From NCBI GenBank assembly GCA_022376925.1, contig JAIOJX010000032.1:104338794-104402793 (forward strand): a stretch of 64,000 nt of DNA. Direction: 5' to 3'. The notes under the pieces were generated by a model that did not search any database, was not told the DNA's origin, and saw only the letters and a program-made list of their open reading frames with translations. This document shows, one piece after another, positions 44,473 to 55,518 of the stretch; positions within the stretch are counted from its first letter, which is position 1; every line of letters starts with the position of its first letter. The position numbers and the translations under genes are program-made. Source of the stretch: Tragulus kanchil. Its lineage: Eukaryota; Chordata; Mammalia; Artiodactyla; Tragulidae.

Positions 44473-45599
44473 CTGTAAAAACAAGGCACAAGGGAAGCAA
44501 ACCCAATTAAAATGCCATTTGTAACACGTAATTTCATCTTGCTGTGCCCAGAGCTTTACGACCCTACCAGGCAGGCTCTTTGGCTGCTTTAGGGAATCAA
44601 AGCTTACCTGTTGCCTGTGAACTCTGGCACCGAAGGCTGCCTCTGGTTACCTCGACCCGGAATGCCCTTTCTTATCCTTCCTCTTTTCTTGTCTATCTGG
44701 CGAACTCCTATTCATCTTTCAAACACCAGCTCAAATCTCATTTCTAAAGTTCACTCTAGGGCTTCCCTGGTAGCCCAGTGGTTAAGGATCAGCCTGCCAA
44801 CGCAGGGGCCACGGTTTCTATCCCTGGCCCAGGAAGCTTCCACCTGCCTCGGGGCAACTAACCCATGCACTGCAACTACTGAGCCTGCATACCCTACAGC
44901 CCATGCTCCTCAACAAGCCATCACAACAAGAAGCCTGAGCACCAGAAGCAGCGAGTAGCCCTAGCTCGCCACACTAGAGAAGAGCCCACATAGCAATGAA
45001 GATGCCGCACAGACAAAAATAAACAAAATTCACTCTAAGGAGCGGTCATAAAAGTGGTCCAAGAATCACTTGCAAGGAAATTCATGGCAGCACAGGTGAC
45101 ACTAGCAAAACAACTGAAAATAACTTCAATGTCCAACAAGGGCATTATTACATAAACGATGATACATCAGGGAATGTTATGCATCCATTAAAATGATAAA
45201 ATCTTATATTGCTTTGCAAGTTAAAAGTATTAATAGTAGGTGTGGAATTTACTATTTGTATTTTAAAACATGTTTCCACACAGAACAAAAGGGAGACACT
45301 AGTAACTTCCTTCCTTGTTACCCTGGCACCTTCCACATGCTGCTTTATCACACTTGGCTCGCAGGTCTACTACGGATTTATTTCTGGGTGTGTTCTGTTG
45401 ATTTAAGCTCCTTGAGAGAAAAAATCGTCTTTAATTCATCCACCTTAGCATAGGGCTCTGGTATGGAACAGTCCCCGTGAAACTAAAGTTACTCCTTTGC
45501 TAAACTTTGCACAGAACACGAACAATGTATTTTTGGAGATCCACAAATAAAGACCTTCACCATAAAGGCTAACTAAAAGGTTTTTTTCCTAAATAGTGG

Positions 45600-45725
45600 A
45601 ATTAAGTGATATTTTATTTCTTCTTTTTCTTTTTTTATTTTTTGAAACTGAAATATAATTGCTATACAGAGTTTTGTTGTTTTCTGCCAAACATCAACAT
45701 GAATCGACCATAAAACTAAAAGCCA
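45600..45725 (-). mobile_element. LINE-1 3' end fragment, reversed
   Basis: Contains aaactgaaatataattgcta and the gccaaacatcaacatgaatc block of reversed ruminant LINE-1. Its right part is repeated at 46735-46780 by duplication 17. Confidence 0.55.
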
Positions 45726-47798
45726 TTAAGGCGCGATGCTTCTAAGGGTTAGAATAGTTAGCTCTCGTTCCCTAACTTTTTCAGTTAGCTGGCACTTCTG
45801 AGATAAAGCAAAATATCAAGAATAGCAGGATAACCTATGACTGTTTGGGGATTATGTATACCTATAAACAAGAAAACTCTGTAAAAATGTGTAACAAGTA
45901 CTTTGCTGTATACCTGAAGCTAATGCAACATTGTAAAACAAATATACCCCAATAAAAAGAAAAAAAAAAAAAGCAGGATATTCAGGCAATCATATGGGTG
46001 ACATTTTATGTCTAAGAACTAACTGGAATAAGTATGTGCTTTTCCAAGGAACCATAAGATACCAAAATATTTGAGAAACTGCCACATTAAATAAAATGAA
46101 AAGTATGATTATTATTGCTACAATTTTTAGGTAAAATTTAATATAAGTCAAAAAGCTGCTATTATCTCTAAAAGACTGACTGACTTCTAGAGTTAATCAA
46201 CCCAGCTTCGTCTGCATCAATGCAGGGCTAGAATGCAGCTCTGAAGCCATTTAAAAGAGTCAATCAGGTCAGTGATCAAAAATGCTGAGCCTCTGAAGAT
46301 GAAACAGTGATCCTGTTTGTGGGCACCAGTATGGTCCCTGTTTCTCCTGAGGATACTGACATGTGTAAAAGAACATCTGAAAAGAGGGCCCTGCCACACC
46401 CTACAGCCTCACTCTTTCCTGCTCATCTCCTTAGGCCTTACTCTCCAGCCTAGCCATACTACTCAGCTAGGTTGGCTGCGTTCTCTCATTCCACTGGCCT
46501 TTGCACTCCTGCCCCCTTTGGTTGGAACAGCTTCTCAGCTTCCCTGACCTAGCTAATTCCTCATTTTCACTAACACTCAGCTGAACCACCATCCCTCTCC
46601 TGGGAAAACTTCCTAACCACTGCACTAGTGCATGTCTGTCTGGTTTTTCCAGAGCACCAATGTCTCTTTGTATATAGTAAACTGTGTAATTTGTTCGCGA
46701 ATATTTTCAAAGTTGTGAGCTCACTGAGAGCAAGGTTTTGTTGTTTTCTGCCAAACATCAACATGAATCGACCATAAAACTAAAAGCCATTAGCGATGCT
46801 TCTAAGGGTTAGAATAGTTAGCTCTCGTTCCCTAACTTTTTCAGTTAGCTGGCACTTCTGAGATAAAGCAAAATATCAAGAATAGCAGGATAACCTATGA
46901 CTGTTTGGGGATTATGTATACCTATAAACAAGAAAACTCTGTAAAAATGTGTAACAAGTACTTTGCTGTATACCTGAAGCTAATGCAACATTGTAAAACA
47001 AATATACCCCAATAAAAAGAAAAAAAAAAAAAGCAGGATATTCAGGCAATCATATGGGTGACATTTTATGTCTAAGAACTAACTGGAATAAGTATGTGCT
47101 TTTCCAAGGAACCATAAGATACCAAAATATTTGAGAAACTGCCACATTAAATAAAATGAAAAGTATGATTATTATTGCTACAATTTTTAGGTAAAATTTA
47201 ATATAAGTCAAAAAGCTGCTATTATCTCTAAAAGACTGACTGACTTCTAGAGTTAATCAACCCAGCTTCGTCTGCATCAATGCAGGGCTAGAATGCAGCT
47301 CTGAAGCCATTTAAAAGAGTCAATCAGGTCAGTGATCAAAAATGCTGAGCCTCTGAAGATGAAACAGTGATCCTGTTTGTGGGCACCAGTATGGTCCCTG
47401 TTTCTCCTGAGGATACTGACATGTGTAAAAGAACATCTGAAAAGAGGGCCCTGCCACACCCTACAGCCTCACTCTTTCCTGCTCATCTCCTTAGGCCTTA
47501 CTCTCCAGCCTAGCCATACTACTCAGCTAGGTTGGCTGCGTTCTCTCATTCCACTGGCCTTTGCACTCCTGCCCCCTTTGGTTGGAACAGCTTCTCAGCT
47601 TCCCTGACCTAGCTAATTCCTCATTTTCACTAACACTCAGCTGAACCACCATCCCTCTCCTGGGAAAACTTCCTAACCACTGCACTAGTGCATGTCTGTC
47701 TGGTTTTTCCAGAGCACCAATGTCTCTTTGTATATAGTAAACTGTGTAATTTGTTCGCTTGCGAATATTTTCAAAGTTGTGAGCTCACTGAGAGCAAG
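45671..47798 (+). repeat. Direct duplication 17, ~1.06 kb
   Basis: Left copy 45671-46734, right copy 46735-47798, joined at gttttgttg. The offset is 1064 then 1060 after a 4 bp difference near 45730, back to 1064 near 46700 (gttcgcgaat against gttcgcttgcgaat). LRRC42 intron 1. Confidence 0.95.
45836..45975 (+). mobile_element. LINE-1 3' tail (copy at 46896-47035)
   Basis: Contains ctatgactgtttggggatta, acctgaagctaatgcaacat and the tail ccccaataaaaag plus an A run. It belongs to the same subfamily as the tail at 1150-1280. Confidence 0.75.
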
Positions 47799-47890
47799 GC
47801 ACTTACTTGATTCATCTCTCTTTGTCAAGTACAACACAATGCCTAGCTGAGTAAGCCCTCAATAGATACCTGCTGAACCAAATGAGAGGA
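47490..47890 (-). mobile_element. L2 LINE 3' end, reversed (left copy partial at 46430-46734)
   Basis: Contains gcctttgcactcctgccccc, gtgagctcactgagagcaag and cctcaatagatacctgctga in the order of a reversed L2. The complete end is only in the right copy. Confidence 0.65.
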
Positions 47891-50463
47891 AAGGTAAGAC
47901 CTCAAAGGTACAGACTTAGTGCTCTGAGCTGCAGGGCCTGTTGCTAGGAGCCAGTTCCTCTTCCAGGCAATAGCTGCAGGCTCCTCCCTGACTCGTCAGA
48001 CACTTTTGCAGGTGGTGGAAGCAAAGAGGATGATGGGAATATATTGCTACTGGTACTACCAGGGAGGGGGAAAAAAAAATCTAAAAACGAGGGGAAAAAA
48101 TTCCTGATACAGTGCTAGCTATTATAACCCACACTCTTGCCAGTATTCAGTGCCTGCTGCTAAGGAGATAGCTTCACTTATTCAAAGTGTTTCTTCCAGG
48201 GGTTAGGCATCTGATCCCTTCAATCTCACTGAGTTTATTTATTTATATTTTTTAGAGTTTAATCTTGATGAGGATACAAAATAGATACCCTTTGGTTTTT
48301 TTCTCTGGATCTGAACATTCAGAGTCCTTCTCTACCTGCAGACCCAGGAAGTAGCTACCAGGCACAGCCCCAAATAAGAATGACCTGATCTTAAGACAAA
48401 TTCTATGGAAGCTAGCATGCTGTAAATAATCAGAACTGTATAAACTCCCTGGCAATGAAATAGGGTCTGCTCATCTGTAGTACCCCTAGCCATCATCACT
48501 CCTAACAGGGCCGCCCATAAACTCTGGAATAAAATGGACAAATGGATGAAAGGAGGACCACTTCCGGTGCAAATCAGAAAACTCTTGATTCCATCCAGCA
48601 GAGGGCACAAGAAGCTTGGGACCAAAGTAAAGATGCTGCCCCAAATCCTGGTAACTTCCGGTATTTTTTTTTGGATCGTAATTCTCTGACCAGGGATTGA
48701 ACCCGTGGCCTGAGCACTAGGAATGCAGTCTTAACCACTGGGCTACATGAATGCAGTCTGTTAACCACTGGAAGTCCCACATGAATCATTTTCAAAAAAG
48801 GCATAGTTCTAGCTATATTTTACCTTTATTTGTTTAAATTACTCATCAAATGCTAGTTCTCTTTCTAAATGATAAAAAAAATTTAAACATTTCCTGAGAA
48901 GTAAAACCCACATCATTTGTTCAGAAACCCCAAGGGCTCTCTGTTCATCAACTATGGTACCTGAGGAACTGACCCCAGTCAGGAAATCCCAGTGACCTTT
49001 GATTTGTATTACTAAATTTATGCATCTTGCTCCCAAAAAGGAGCTTCCTGAGAGTTTGTGAGGTAACATAAAATGATCTGAGAATTAAATTAATGTTCAA
49101 GTCTTTCAAGGTTAAGAACCATAAAGGCAAGAAAACCCCACACAAAGCTCTTGTAACTTGGCTCAGCTTGTGCCTGGCTGTCACACAGAGTGGTCTCCTG
49201 TAAGGGAGCCCTCGCGAGACACAGCCAGTTCTCTCCGGTGGCAAGTATCCTACACGAACTGGAAAACTAATCAGTACGTGAAAGAATAACAACGTCCAGT
49301 GAAGATCTGTATTAGCTGTATTTTATACTAGAGCAACAAAGTAACAGGCGAGCCTCCCAGCTGGTCTCTAGAGTGGTGGTTTTGTAACCCCTGAAACCCC
49401 ACAGAAGACTACTATAATAGTGCATGTTCTAGTATTTGGTCCCTGAAGTTACCATGAACATGTCCTCTCACCAAATGAATAAAACGTAGCCTTACTACAT
49501 TAAAAACTCAGTTCTATGCTGTCGCTTTGAACAAGAGGCAAGATAAAATAATTGATAACTAAACACGACAGCTTGTTAGATTTTGAAGTCAGTTTAACCA
49601 GCAAGAATCATGATTATCCAGGAGACTGGAAGGATGGAGTCAGGGAAGCAGCAGGAGATAATTAAAATTGTGAGCAGAGCCTACTGTTACCTAATTCAAA
49701 AAGAAAAAGAAGAAAGTACGTAACCTTCGTAGGTAAAGTAAGGCAGCAATCCCTCAGAAATAATAAATCGCAGTAAGACTATGATGAAGATTATAGTGGG
49801 TGTGAGAGTCCCCACTAGCGGCCAAGCACTGGTAGGTACTATATTAAAAGCAATTGTCAACCATCCTGAGGTCAGTTCACCCTTTAATAGATGAAGTGGC
49901 TCAGAGACTAAAAGTAACTTGCTTAGGAAACAGAACTAGTAAGTGGCAAAGCCAGAATTCAATCTCATAGCTGTATCACTCCAAAGCCCAAGCTCTTTCC
50001 ACTGCATGATGCTGTCTCTCAAGAATAAAAATATGACGTCAGCCTTAAGGATAAAAAAATGTTAAAAATTAATCTCACCCACCTGTTTGATCTCTCTGGT
50101 ATTCACTGACTCAAGCTGGGGAGGAGAGGGCAGTTGAGAGAGGGCACAGATAAAAAGAACAGTGGGCATCTGAAGAAAGAGTCAGGTGGGAACAGAGCCA
50201 GGACAGTGCTACATTGAGGCTTTCCTCTGCCGGGTCAGAAATCACCCATATCCACACACCAGGAAAACATCTGTCACTCCATGGCCTTCATCCCAAGGCT
50301 GCAGACATCTTTGGTTTATTTGAAAAACGCAGTATTCTTAAGAAAACGTCTAATATAAAAACCTGAACAGAAACTAGTTCCAAACCACCAATAACAAAGT
50401 AACAACCTCAGATTTATTGTTCTGGGTCACCACCGTTATTCAATTTTCAGTTCATTTCTTTTG
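47891..50463. other. LRRC42 intron 1, mostly unique
   Basis: Two relics are visible: a reversed CHR SINE at about 48660-48780 with an internal duplication of atgcagtct...taaccactgg, and a reversed MIR at about 49895-50025 (agtaacttgcttaggaaaca). Open frames at 48332-49292 on the minus strand have no exon-like support. Confidence 0.5.
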
Positions 50464-50489
50464 TTTTATAACTGGCACTTGCCCACCTG

Positions 50490-51350
50490 CCTTCTCTCCC
50501 ATACCTTACTCCTTACTTGTCTCTTAGGACAGGCCAATCTCTCCTACATCCTGACATTTGAAAGTTTTTCTACCTACTAACTCTAGAGCTTCTCACACAA
50601 AATCCAATCTCTCTCCACACCAAACATCCTAATCCTCTTTCACCCACTCCCAGCTCCCTGCCCCCACCTCTCAAACCTCATGCCCTTCCAATCCTTCCAT
50701 GATCCTTCCGGACGCGGCTTCCTCTCGCCCAGATCCAATCCCACCTTCACCTGGCTCGCCCTCCTTCCTCCGCACACTCCACCCCTGCCTGCCCCTTCTC
50801 CCTCGGTCCTTCATCATGTAGTCTTCCCTTCCTCCCGTTCTCTGAGACTCTCTCTCCTGAGACTTCAAACTTTACATCTTTTTCCTTGTCTTCTGCCCTC
50901 AACCTTCAAAATCCCCTCCCTTCACGGCTCACAATGCCTAACTTCACAATTCATAACCCCAACTCTCCTTCCCTGCTCGCCAAACCCCATCCCTCCTCTT
51001 ACACCAATCCTAGATCCTTTCCTCCTAGCACTCCTCACATCCCATTCCCTTTCCCCCTCCGCAGCTCTGCAATTCTCCATCTCTCTCTAAATTCCCACTC
51101 ACGGCCCTCCCCAAGTCCACCCAAGCTAACCCGGCTCCCTTTTCCCACTCAGGCCTCGAACGTCCATTCTCACACGCCCCATCCCTAGCCCAGCACCACA
51201 GCTCCACCCTCAAACCCATCTCCGACACCCCCGGATTCTCACCTCGCACCTTTCACCCCAACCACACCCCAGCCTCGCCCCCACGGCTTTCCTTCCCCAT
51301 CCCACACCCCCTCAAACCCCACACCCGCCCCCACTCGCAACCCCGGACTT
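50490..51350. other. Long pyrimidine-rich stretch at the start of LRRC42 intron 1 (left copy)
   Basis: For about 850 bp the plus strand is overwhelmingly C and T, with few G. The LRRC42 sense strand is thus purine-rich just downstream of exon 1. It repeats at 51607-52480 in the right copy. Long open frames here (for example plus 50680-51090) are by-products of the composition and are not genes. Confidence 0.8.
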
Positions 51351-51382
51351 CGGGAGCGGCCCTGCCCGCGGCCGCCACCTAC

Positions 51383-51570
51383 CTGTGCCCCTGCCTGGGG
51401 CAGCCAGCGGCAGCTCCGCGGCGGCGGCTCCCTCCTCCGACGGCGGGGTTGCGGGAGGAAGCGGCTCCGCGCCCCCAGCACAAAGCTATGGAGGGTGGGA
51501 CAGAGAGTGGGCGGGAGTAAGGAGGGGGCTGGGGGCGACCTGGAGCCGCGGGACCGCGGGGCACCTTTTC
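51383..51570 (-). other. LRRC42: Duplicate copy of the LRRC42 exon 1 region
   Basis: The same donor GGCACAG|GTAGGTGG occurs at 51383, displaced 1121 bp from 52504. The copy matches until about 51561 (gaccgcggggc) and then changes to low-complexity pyrimidine sequence before the next copy begins near 51581. It lacks the upstream promoter sequence found after 52683, so it is probably an assembly copy. Confidence 0.6.
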
Positions 51571-52503
51571 TTTCTCTTTGGTTTATAACTGGCACTTGCC
51601 CACCTGCCTTCTCTCCCATACCTTACTCCTTACTTGTCTCTTAGGACAGGCCAATCTCTCCTACATCCTGACATTTGAAAGTTTTTCTACCTACTAACTC
51701 TAGAGCTTCTCACACAAAATCCAATCTCTCTCCACACCAAACATCCTAATCCTCTTTCACCCACTCCCAGCTCCCTGCCCCCACCTCTCAAACCTCATGC
51801 CCTTCCAATCCTTCCATGATCCTTCCGGACGCGGCTTCCTCTCGCCCAGATCCAATCCCACCTTCACCTGGCTCGCCCTCCTTCCTCCGCACACTCCACC
51901 CCTGCCTGCCCCTTCTCCCTCGGTCCTTCATCATGTAGTCTTCCCTTCCTCCCGTTCTCTGAGACTCTCTCTCCTGAGACTTCAAACTTTACATCTTTTT
52001 CCTTGTCTTCTGCCCTCAACCTTCAAAATCCCCTCCCTTCACGGCTCACAATGCCTAACTTCACAATTCATAACCCCAACTCTCCTTCCCTGCTCGCCAA
52101 ACCCCATCCCTCCTCTTACACCAATCCTAGATCCTTTCCTCCTAGCACTCCTCACATCCCATTCCCTTTCCCCCTCCGCAGCTCTGCAATTCTCCATCTC
52201 TCTCTAAATTCCCACTCACGGCCCTCCCCAAGTCCACCCAAGCTAACCCGGCTCCCTTTTCCCACTCAGGCCTCGAACGTCCATTCTCACACGCCCCATC
52301 CCTAGCCCAGCACCACAGCTCCACCCTCAAACCCATCTCCGACACCCCTGGATTCTCACCCTCGCACCTTTCACCCCAACCACACCCCAGCCTCGCCCCC
52401 CACGGCTTTCCCTTCCCCCATCCCACACCCCCTCAAACCCCACACCCGCCCCCACTCGCAACCCCGGACTTCGGGAGCGGCCCTGCCCGCGGCCGCCACC
52501 TAC

Positions 52504-52620
52504 CTGTGCCCCTGCCTGGGGCAGCCAGCGGCAGCTCCGCGGCGGCGGCTCCCTCCTCCGACGGCGGGGTTGCGGGAGGAAGCGGCTCCGCGCCCCCAGC
52601 ACAAAGCTATGGAGGGTGGG
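52504..52620 (-). other. LRRC42: LRRC42 exon 1 (5' untranslated), candidate, right copy
   Basis: On the minus strand a good donor, GGCACAG|GTAGGTGG, ends an exon at 52504 inside the CpG island. The exon would contain the GC-rich segment up to about 52620; the upper limit is a guess because no start-site motif is decisive. It joins the 14 nt of 5' UTR at the head of exon 2. Of the two copies, this one is the more likely real one because it runs on into the intact CpG island. Confidence 0.6.
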
Positions 52621-52828
52621 ACAGAGAGTGGGCGGGAGTAAGGAGGGGGCTGGGGGCGACCTGGAGCCGCGGGACCGCGGGGCTGGCGGGGGCGGGGGGA
52701 AGACTGGGCAGGGGAGGAGCGCTTGCGCGAGGCCCGGCATGAGGGGCGGGGTCGGGCTTGGAGGCGGGGCCGGGCCCTAGGCCGGCGACCTGGGGGCCGA
52801 GGGCTCCGAGCCGGCCGAGATGAGGACT

Positions 52829-52840
52829 GCGCGTGCGCGC
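52829..52840 (-). promoter_or_regulatory. NRF1-type binding site
   Basis: The minus strand reads CGCGCACGCGCA, a full match to the NRF1 consensus YGCGCAYGCGCR. It lies in the CpG island between the LRRC42 exon 1 donor and the plus-strand donor candidates, the usual place for NRF1 in bidirectional promoters. Confidence 0.6.
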
Positions 52841-53018
52841 TCACGCGAGGGCGGGCCCCGTGGGTCTCACAGGCCCCAAGGATCTAGCTTTGAGGCGGGA
52901 GGGTAGGCTGCGCGCGCTCAGACGCTTGCCTAGGGAAAGGCCCTTGGGCGGGGCTGCGGCGCTCAGCCCGTGCGGTAATACAGAGCCCGAGGGCGTGGTC
53001 TGGGGGCGGGACCTGCAG
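52841..53018 (+). other. Candidate first non-coding exon of the divergent gene (HSPB11 expected)
   Basis: A strong donor, CTGCAG|GTGAGG, ends at 53018 on the plus strand in the CpG island. A weaker one, GCAG|GTCGGT, ends at 53469. Human HSPB11 (IFT25) starts here divergently from LRRC42 and has a non-coding first exon. I found no HSPB11 coding exon in 53.5-64 kb, so the assignment rests on synteny remembered from human and is tentative. The start of the exon is arbitrary. Confidence 0.3.
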
Positions 53019-53653
53019 GTGAGGGGGCGTGTAGAGCCGGGAGTACAGCTGTGCGCGACCCTATCTCAGAGAGGATGGGCGTGAGGGGGCGGGGCGGGGC
53101 TGCGACGCGCAGCGCAGTGTGGGGCGGGGAGGGGCGGAGCTTGGGGAGGGGCGGGGCGAAGAGCGGGGACCCGGACTTGAGAACTGCTTGGAGGCCTGCG
53201 GAGAGGGGAGGGGGCGGGATTGGGGACGAGGCTGCAGGGAGATCCCGAGGCCCCTCGATCCGCGAGCTCGGAGCTAACCGGAGGCCGAGGCGAGCGGGCT
53301 CGGCTGGCACCGGGGGAGGTGGGGGCCTGGCTGGACGAGGCCGACGGAAGGGGATGCTGGTGGAGGAGGGAGCGAGAGAGCGTGGCCAGGGACTGTGAGG
53401 AGACGCGCGGCGCGGAGGCGGACGGCGGGGTGGCGCTGAGGGGACCCGGATGGTGGAAGCCTGACGCAGGTCGGTTCTCTCCTCCGAGTCTTGAAGACAG
53501 TAATGGCAGCCCAGGAACTTTTTGGAAGCTAGAAATAACGTTTGGATCCCCAAAAGGGGAAATCAGTTCCGAATCAAAATTAACAAATGTACGAAGATGT
53601 AACCTATCAACTGGAACGTCACCCACGTACTTAAGAATTATATCTGACGTATA

Positions 53654-54316
53654 AATGGGATATGGGATCATGTAGTTTATGGAATTGGGGGCCGGACGTC
53701 CAGAAATGTGTGTCGAGGGCCCTTGGAGGTCTTGAAATGGCCTTGAGCTGAAGGTGGAAGGTGGTAAATGGCACTGGGTCTAGAGGAGGATAGGCATCAG
53801 GGAAGTCCAGGGCCAGGGAGCTTTAAAAATAACAAAGGATGGCACCCCAGAATTCACCACCTTTAATGAACTGAGCCCCTGTGAGTGCACACGCGTCCGG
53901 TAAGAACGACCTCGCAGAATTAGAGGTTAGACTACATTCTTAACCTGCACTTTGAAGTTATGGAAGCAACGTGTCTGCTGAATTGGTTTGGGGGTTTCTT
54001 TGGAAATGATTTGCCTCTTTCTCATTAACCACAACAAAAAAGCCTTAAAGTGAACCCAAATTCTGCCACGTCTTACTTGTTATAATTCCACCCAACAAGA
54101 GGAAGAAAGAAGGGTATTGGTGGCTATTGGATGTATGAAATGAGTTTAAAGTTTTCTTCCTTCAGACAACTTAGGTGGTATGTGAACATTTGGAAATTCC
54201 ACCCTCTATTCATCTACTGTGTGCACAGAAATGCTAGGTATAGTTCCCTAAAATACAATGTTTTTGTAAAGCAGGTTCTCTCCTTTGGTCTCCAACCCCA
54301 CATTTCTACCCCTACC
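53654..54316. other. Unique sequence after the CpG island
   Basis: The composition falls back to AT-rich. No HSPB11 coding exon or other gene is recognisable. It is probably first intron of the divergent gene. Confidence 0.4.
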
Positions 54317-54752
54317 ACAGGGTTTTCCCACCTCTGCACTAGTCACATTTTCTATCAGATAATTATTTGTCCTGGGGGGACTGTCCTGTGCACTGTGTGG
54401 GGTATTTAGCAGCATCATGAAATACCTCCTAGATGCCAGTAGCATCACACACAGGTCCCTTCCCCCCAGTACGGCTTCCCTGGTGGCTTAGATGGAAAGA
54501 ATCTGCCTGCAGTGCAGGAAACACAGGTTCAGTTCCTAGGATGGGAAGATTCCCTGGAGAATGGAATGGCTACCCACTTCAGTATTCTTGCCTGGAGAAT
54601 TCCATGGACAGAGGAGCCTAATGGGCTACAGTCAGTGAGGTTGCAAAGAGTTGGACACAGAGTGACTAACACACACACAGCCAAACTGTCTCCAAAAAGG
54701 GACAAATGTCCCCTGGGGGCTAAAGCATCCCCAGTCCAATTGAGAACCACTG
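54317..54752 (-). mobile_element. MER20-like hAT relic split by a SINE
   Basis: The left part begins cagggttttcccacctctgc, with ggactgtcctgtgcactg and ctagatgccagtagcatc. The right part has gggacaaatgtcccctgggg and ends ttgagaaccactgg. These are in the order of a reversed MER20. The interruption is a Bov-tA SINE. Confidence 0.75.
54472..54680 (+). mobile_element. Bov-tA SINE inserted in MER20
   Basis: Starts cggcttccctggtggcttag, has attcttgcctggagaattcc and ggacagaggagcctaatgg, and ends in an acacacaca tail. It is nearly full length. Confidence 0.88.
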
Positions 54753-54759
54753 GACCACA

Positions 54760-55515
54760 AGCTAAAGCCTACCATCTTTACCTGGCCTGCAAGTTTCCTT
54801 AGCTGCTGCTAATCTACTTTTCCTAGAATTTGATTCAGTCTAAAAGAACTCTTCGTGCAAATATTTTTCCTCTAATTTCTTCCAAAGGTAATCAGTTATT
54901 CTTCTTCTTGGACACTTTAAAGGATGGAAAACATTTGCAAGAAAGTTCGTAAGAACTTTTGCAGGAAAGTTCTTATATCTATCAGATCTTCCTTCTTAAA
55001 ATTTATACTTAAGTCCTGCTCTAATCCTTTTTCTATTTGTGAAGACTTGTGATACTGAAACTTGTAGTCACATTTCTCTCACTAAATTATCTCTTCTTGA
55101 ATGTTCTTTCAACTTTCTCCCTATAACATAGTTTATAGGTCATCATGAACTTTTTCTCCTCAGAACAGTATCAAGCCAGAAAATGTCTTACTTAAATTGT
55201 ACTACCTAGAACTGAGCACAGTATTCTAGATGTGGATCATACTGTTTGCACATAACAGATTTTTAGTTTCATGCTTGGCCATCTTCCTTGATTCTGAGCT
55301 TAAAGGCAAAAATCAAGTCTTATTTGCCGTCTTTGTATTACTAGTACAATGCCAGGCCCTTAGTTGGTTTTCAAAGATTTTGACAGAATATAGTTCCTTC
55401 TTAGTGCTATTAATATAATTTTAAATAGCATTCCTTTATCTTTGGGGGCAGATACAGTACGCTTTTGTCTTATAGTGACTTTGCAATGAACTTATCCTCT
55501 ACATTTTATACATAT
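54760..55515. other. AT-rich probable intron
   Basis: No gene or clear repeat recognised. Stretches such as agtatcaagccagaaaatgt may be old LINE sequence, but I cannot place them. Confidence 0.35.
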
Positions 55516-55518
55516 AGA

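Larger units (their letters stand above)
43110..45424 (+). repeat. Direct duplication 16, ~1.15 kb, cuts through LRRC42 exon 2
   Basis: Left copy 43110-44266, right copy 44274-45424, offset 1164 then 1158. The boundary falls inside exon 2. The first 60 bp of the right copy are badly mismatched; the rest is nearly identical. Confidence 0.95.
50464..52683 (+). repeat. Direct duplication 18, ~1.1 kb, carries the LRRC42 exon 1 region
   Basis: Left copy 50464-51561 (to gaccgcggggc), right copy 51581-52683, offset 1117 rising to 1121. A few single-base indels in C or G runs lie at 51240-51300 against 52357-52420. The left copy ends before the core promoter. Confidence 0.95.
52440..53470. promoter_or_regulatory. 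CpG island, probable bidirectional LRRC42 / divergent-gene promoter
   Basis: About 1 kb is very GC-rich with frequent CG dinucleotides, unlike the AT-rich surroundings. It has repeated GC boxes of the ggggcgggg type, for example 53086-53100 and 53128-53157. It holds the LRRC42 minus-strand first exon donor at 52504 and plus-strand donor-like sites at 53018 and 53469. No TATA box is evident, as is usual for housekeeping CpG-island promoters. In human, LRRC42 and HSPB11 are head to head; that this holds here is inference. Confidence 0.8.

Noticed and set aside
44141..44506. A 121-residue minus-strand frame sharing the LRRC42 N-terminus, as an alternative isoform
   Set aside because: The divergent part is the scrambled edge of duplication 16 and continues into intron without a usable donor.
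50680..51188. Proline/serine-rich open frames of 100-137 residues near the CpG island
   Set aside because: They follow from pyrimidine-rich composition with few stop codons, occur in several frames and on both strands, and match nothing known to me.
53500..53654. A faint likeness of SPGTFW...LRII to parts of HSPB11
   Set aside because: Only a few residues agree, their spacing is wrong, and the expected flanking residues are missing. I treat it as chance.
52963..53671. Open frames up to 201 residues on both strands across the CpG island
   Set aside because: GC-rich DNA has few stop codons; the overlapping frames on opposite strands are Pro/Arg/Gly-rich without motifs.
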